Shown: positions 33,040 to 34,965 of the stretch, piece after piece
Layout of the letters: every line of letters starts with the position of its first letter
Position numbering within the stretch: the stretch's first letter is position 1
Assembly: GCA_025361885.1 (NCBI GenBank)
Contig: JANYJF010000061.1
Span: 1 to 34,965, forward strand
Origin: Coriobacteriia bacterium
Lineage (GTDB): Bacteria; Actinomycetota; Coriobacteriia; Anaerosomatales; PALSA-660
Length of the DNA stretch: 34,965 nt
Reading direction: 5' to 3'
Notes under the pieces: model-generated
Seen by the model: the letters and a program-made list of their open reading frames with translations, nothing else
What the model was told of the DNA's origin: nothing
Database searches by the model: none
Position numbers and translations under genes: made by a program

Positions 33040-34613
33040 GCCCGGTACACGCGCGTTCGGTGACACCGTCCGGGCATGGTGAGGTGCTGACAGAGCCGGC
33101 GTTCGACTCGTGGGCGCGACTCGCTCGCGACAACGCTTCTGCCGCGGCTGCCTGGGACTTCGACGTGTGCGGTGTCCGGGCGGTCGATCTGCGGGCCCGT
33201 GCCCGCGCCGAGGCTATCGCCGAGGCGAAGACGTTCTCGGCCCGGATGGGCGTCCCAGTGGCGTCTCCGCCCGAACATCCCGACCTCCTCGTCATGACCG
33301 GCCACCAGCCGCAGCTGTACCACCCGGGCATCTGGGTGAAGGACTTCTTGCTGCAGCGCTTGGCGGACCAGATCGGGGCGGCCGCGATCGATTTGGTGGT
33401 CGACTCCGACGGATTCGACCTCGTCGAAGTGCACGCGCCGTGCCTGAGGCCTGTGCTGTCGAGGTGCGCCCAGTTCCTGGCGGTCGGTGGGGGCGACACG
33501 TGCTTCGCCTGCTCGTCGGTCCCGAGCGCGCGTGACCTGTCGACGTTCCGCGAGGCAGGCGCACAGATGCTCGCGACTCTGCCGGCGCCCGCCATCGGGC
33601 GGCACTTCGACTCGTTCTGCGATGCGATGGACGCGGCGCGTTCCGACAGCGCGAACCTTGGCGAGTTCATCACCTTCGCCCGACGGCGCTTCGAGGCCGT
33701 GGCCGGTACCGACTACCTGGAGCTGCCTGTGACGAGCGAGGCGAGCACGACAGCCTTCGCTGTGTTCCTGGCCGATATCGTGCGTGATGCCGAGCGTTTC
33801 GCGAGCGTGTACAACGCCGAGCTTGCAGCGTACCGGGAGCGTACCGGGACCCGCTCCGCAGCGCAGCCGTTCCCTGACCTTCGCATCGAAGGAGGGTTGG
33901 TGGAGTTGCCGTTCTGGCATCTGCGGTCCGGCGGACGCTCCACGCTGTGGGCGCGCACCGACGGCGTTCCGGCCCTCGTGTGTGACGGCGAGGTCCTGTG
34001 CGAGCTGCCGAGCGAGTGCGAGGAGGCCGCCGCGACGCTCGCTTCGTGCGTCGTGCGGCCGGCGCCCAAAGCGCTCGCGCTCACACTGTACAACCGGATG
34101 TTCGTGGCGGACCTGTTCATCCACGGCACCGGCGGTGGCCGCTACGACCGAGTCACCGACGGTGTCATCCGCTCGTTCTGGGGCGTGGAGCCACCCGCGT
34201 TCGTGGTTGCCTCGATGACGATGTACCTCCCGCTCGGGGCGCGCGTGGTCACTGCCGAGGAGGTCGATGCGGTGAGGCAGACGCTCAACCGTCTGCAGCA
34301 CAACCCCGACCAGCTGCTGGACGAGCTGGAGTTCGACGACGCGGAGGAGCACCGCCGAGCGGTCGCGCTGGCGGGCGAGAAGTCACGCCTGGTGGGCGAG
34401 ATTGCCGCGCCGGACGCCGACAAGAAGGCCATCGGGCGTTTGATCCGCGAGGTGAACGCCGAGCTGGCTGCACTCATGGAGCCGTACGAGATGTCGCTCC
34501 GCGAGGAGTTGGAGCGGCTGGTGGAGATGCAGCAGGCATCCGAGATCCTGACCGACAGGACCTACCCGTTCTGCTTCTGGAGCCCGCTCGAGGTCGCCGA
34601 CAAGGCGCGATGA
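33036..34613 (+). CDS. Divergent BshC-like (bacillithiol cysteine-adding enzyme-like) protein
   Basis: LLVMTGHQPQLYHPGIWVKDFLLQRLADQIGAAAIDLVVDSDGFDLVEVHAP resembles the BshC TGQQ...DxDF..EV region; LYNRMFVADLFIHGTGGGRYDRVTDGVIRSFWGVEPPAFVVAS resembles the BshC GGPGE region. Overlaps the preceding stop (GTGA). Confidence 0.6.
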   Translation: MSPVHARSVTPSGHGEVLTEPAFDSWARLARDNASAAAAWDFDVCGVRAVDLRARARAEAIAEAKTFSARMGVPVASPPEHPDLLVMTGHQPQLYHPGIWVKDFLLQRLADQIGAAAIDLVVDSDGFDLVEVHAPCLRPVLSRCAQFLAVGGGDTCFACSSVPSARDLSTFREAGAQMLATLPAPAIGRHFDSFCDAMDAARSDSANLGEFITFARRRFEAVAGTDYLELPVTSEASTTAFAVFLADIVRDAERFASVYNAELAAYRERTGTRSAAQPFPDLRIEGGLVELPFWHLRSGGRSTLWARTDGVPALVCDGEVLCELPSECEEAAATLASCVVRPAPKALALTLYNRMFVADLFIHGTGGGRYDRVTDGVIRSFWGVEPPAFVVASMTMYLPLGARVVTAEEVDAVRQTLNRLQHNPDQLLDELEFDDAEEHRRAVALAGEKSRLVGEIAAPDADKKAIGRLIREVNAELAALMEPYEMSLREELERLVEMQQASEILTDRTYPFCFWSPLEVADKAR

Positions 34614-34725
34614 GTCCGGTCCCGCCGTGCGGGAAGGTTTGCGTTCGTCGCTTGAATACAGGGCGCGTATGGTGGAAACTTCGCGAACGCGCTCCTGCGC
34701 GACTCTCTTAGGAAAGGACCGGCCC

Positions 34726-34902
34726 ATGGGTAAGCCCGTCGTCGACCCGAACCTGTGCACCGCCTGCGGTATCTGCGTGGACGAATGCCCGACCAGTGCC
34801 CTCGATCTCCAGGACACCGCGGTCCTGGCCCGTCCGGCTGACTGCAGCGAGTGCGGAACGTGCGAAGAAGTCTGCCCGAACGAGGCGATCAAGCTCGTCT
34901 AG
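34726..34902 (+). CDS. 2[4Fe-4S] ferredoxin
   Basis: MGKPVVDPNLCTACGICVDECPTSALDLQDTAVLARPADCSECGTCEEVCPNEAIKLV; two CxxCxxCxxxCP motifs; SD AGGAAAGG. Confidence 0.94.
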   Translation: MGKPVVDPNLCTACGICVDECPTSALDLQDTAVLARPADCSECGTCEEVCPNEAIKLV

Positions 34903-34965
34903 GACGGCGCTTCCGCGGATGTGCAGAGGGCCGGCCCCATGGGGCCCGCCCAAAGCACAAACCCC

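Noticed and set aside
1-34965. CRISPR arrays, transposases, prophage genes, rRNA
   Set aside because: No direct-repeat arrays, transposase-like ORFs, phage structural genes or rRNA signatures were seen by reading.

Overview
High-GC window from what looks like an actinobacterial genome, possibly a Coriobacteriia-like anaerobe (inference from protein flavour only). It is densely coding. Most genes are ordinary housekeeping or metabolic ones: RNase D, RecQ, XseA/XseB, HIT, DegV, acetyl-CoA synthetase, IMPase-family, transketolase, RlmD-type methyltransferase, Crp/Fnr. The strongest observation is a membrane-bound uptake hydrogenase operon (hyaABC-like, minus strand, 20686-24136). Its large subunit is cut short in the ORF track at an in-frame TGA (21432-21434). 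Reading through that TGA gives ...SFDP-U-LGCGVH-VFEPKTGKKSFVMSKPMGR*, the DPCxxCxxH nickel-binding motif with its first Cys replaced by a UGA codon. A bSECIS-like hairpin follows immediately, so this is a probable [NiFeSe] selenoprotein hydrogenase. The small subunit has a Cys at the position expected to give a [4Fe-4S] medial cluster, which agrees with that reading. Other items worth attention: a GT2 / PIG-L deacetylase / divergent BshC-like cassette between OsmC and ferredoxin genes; a degenerate receiver domain fused to a PilT ATPase; a HemN-like radical SAM gene paired with the hydrogenase maturation protease behind a perfect 26-bp dyad; a DNA glycosylase joined in frame to a DUF2769-like Cys-rich domain that keeps its own Shine-Dalgarno; and two large unexplained structured intergenic elements flanking acs. 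No rRNA, tRNA, CRISPR or transposase genes were recognised. All family names come from reading the translations; no database search was run.
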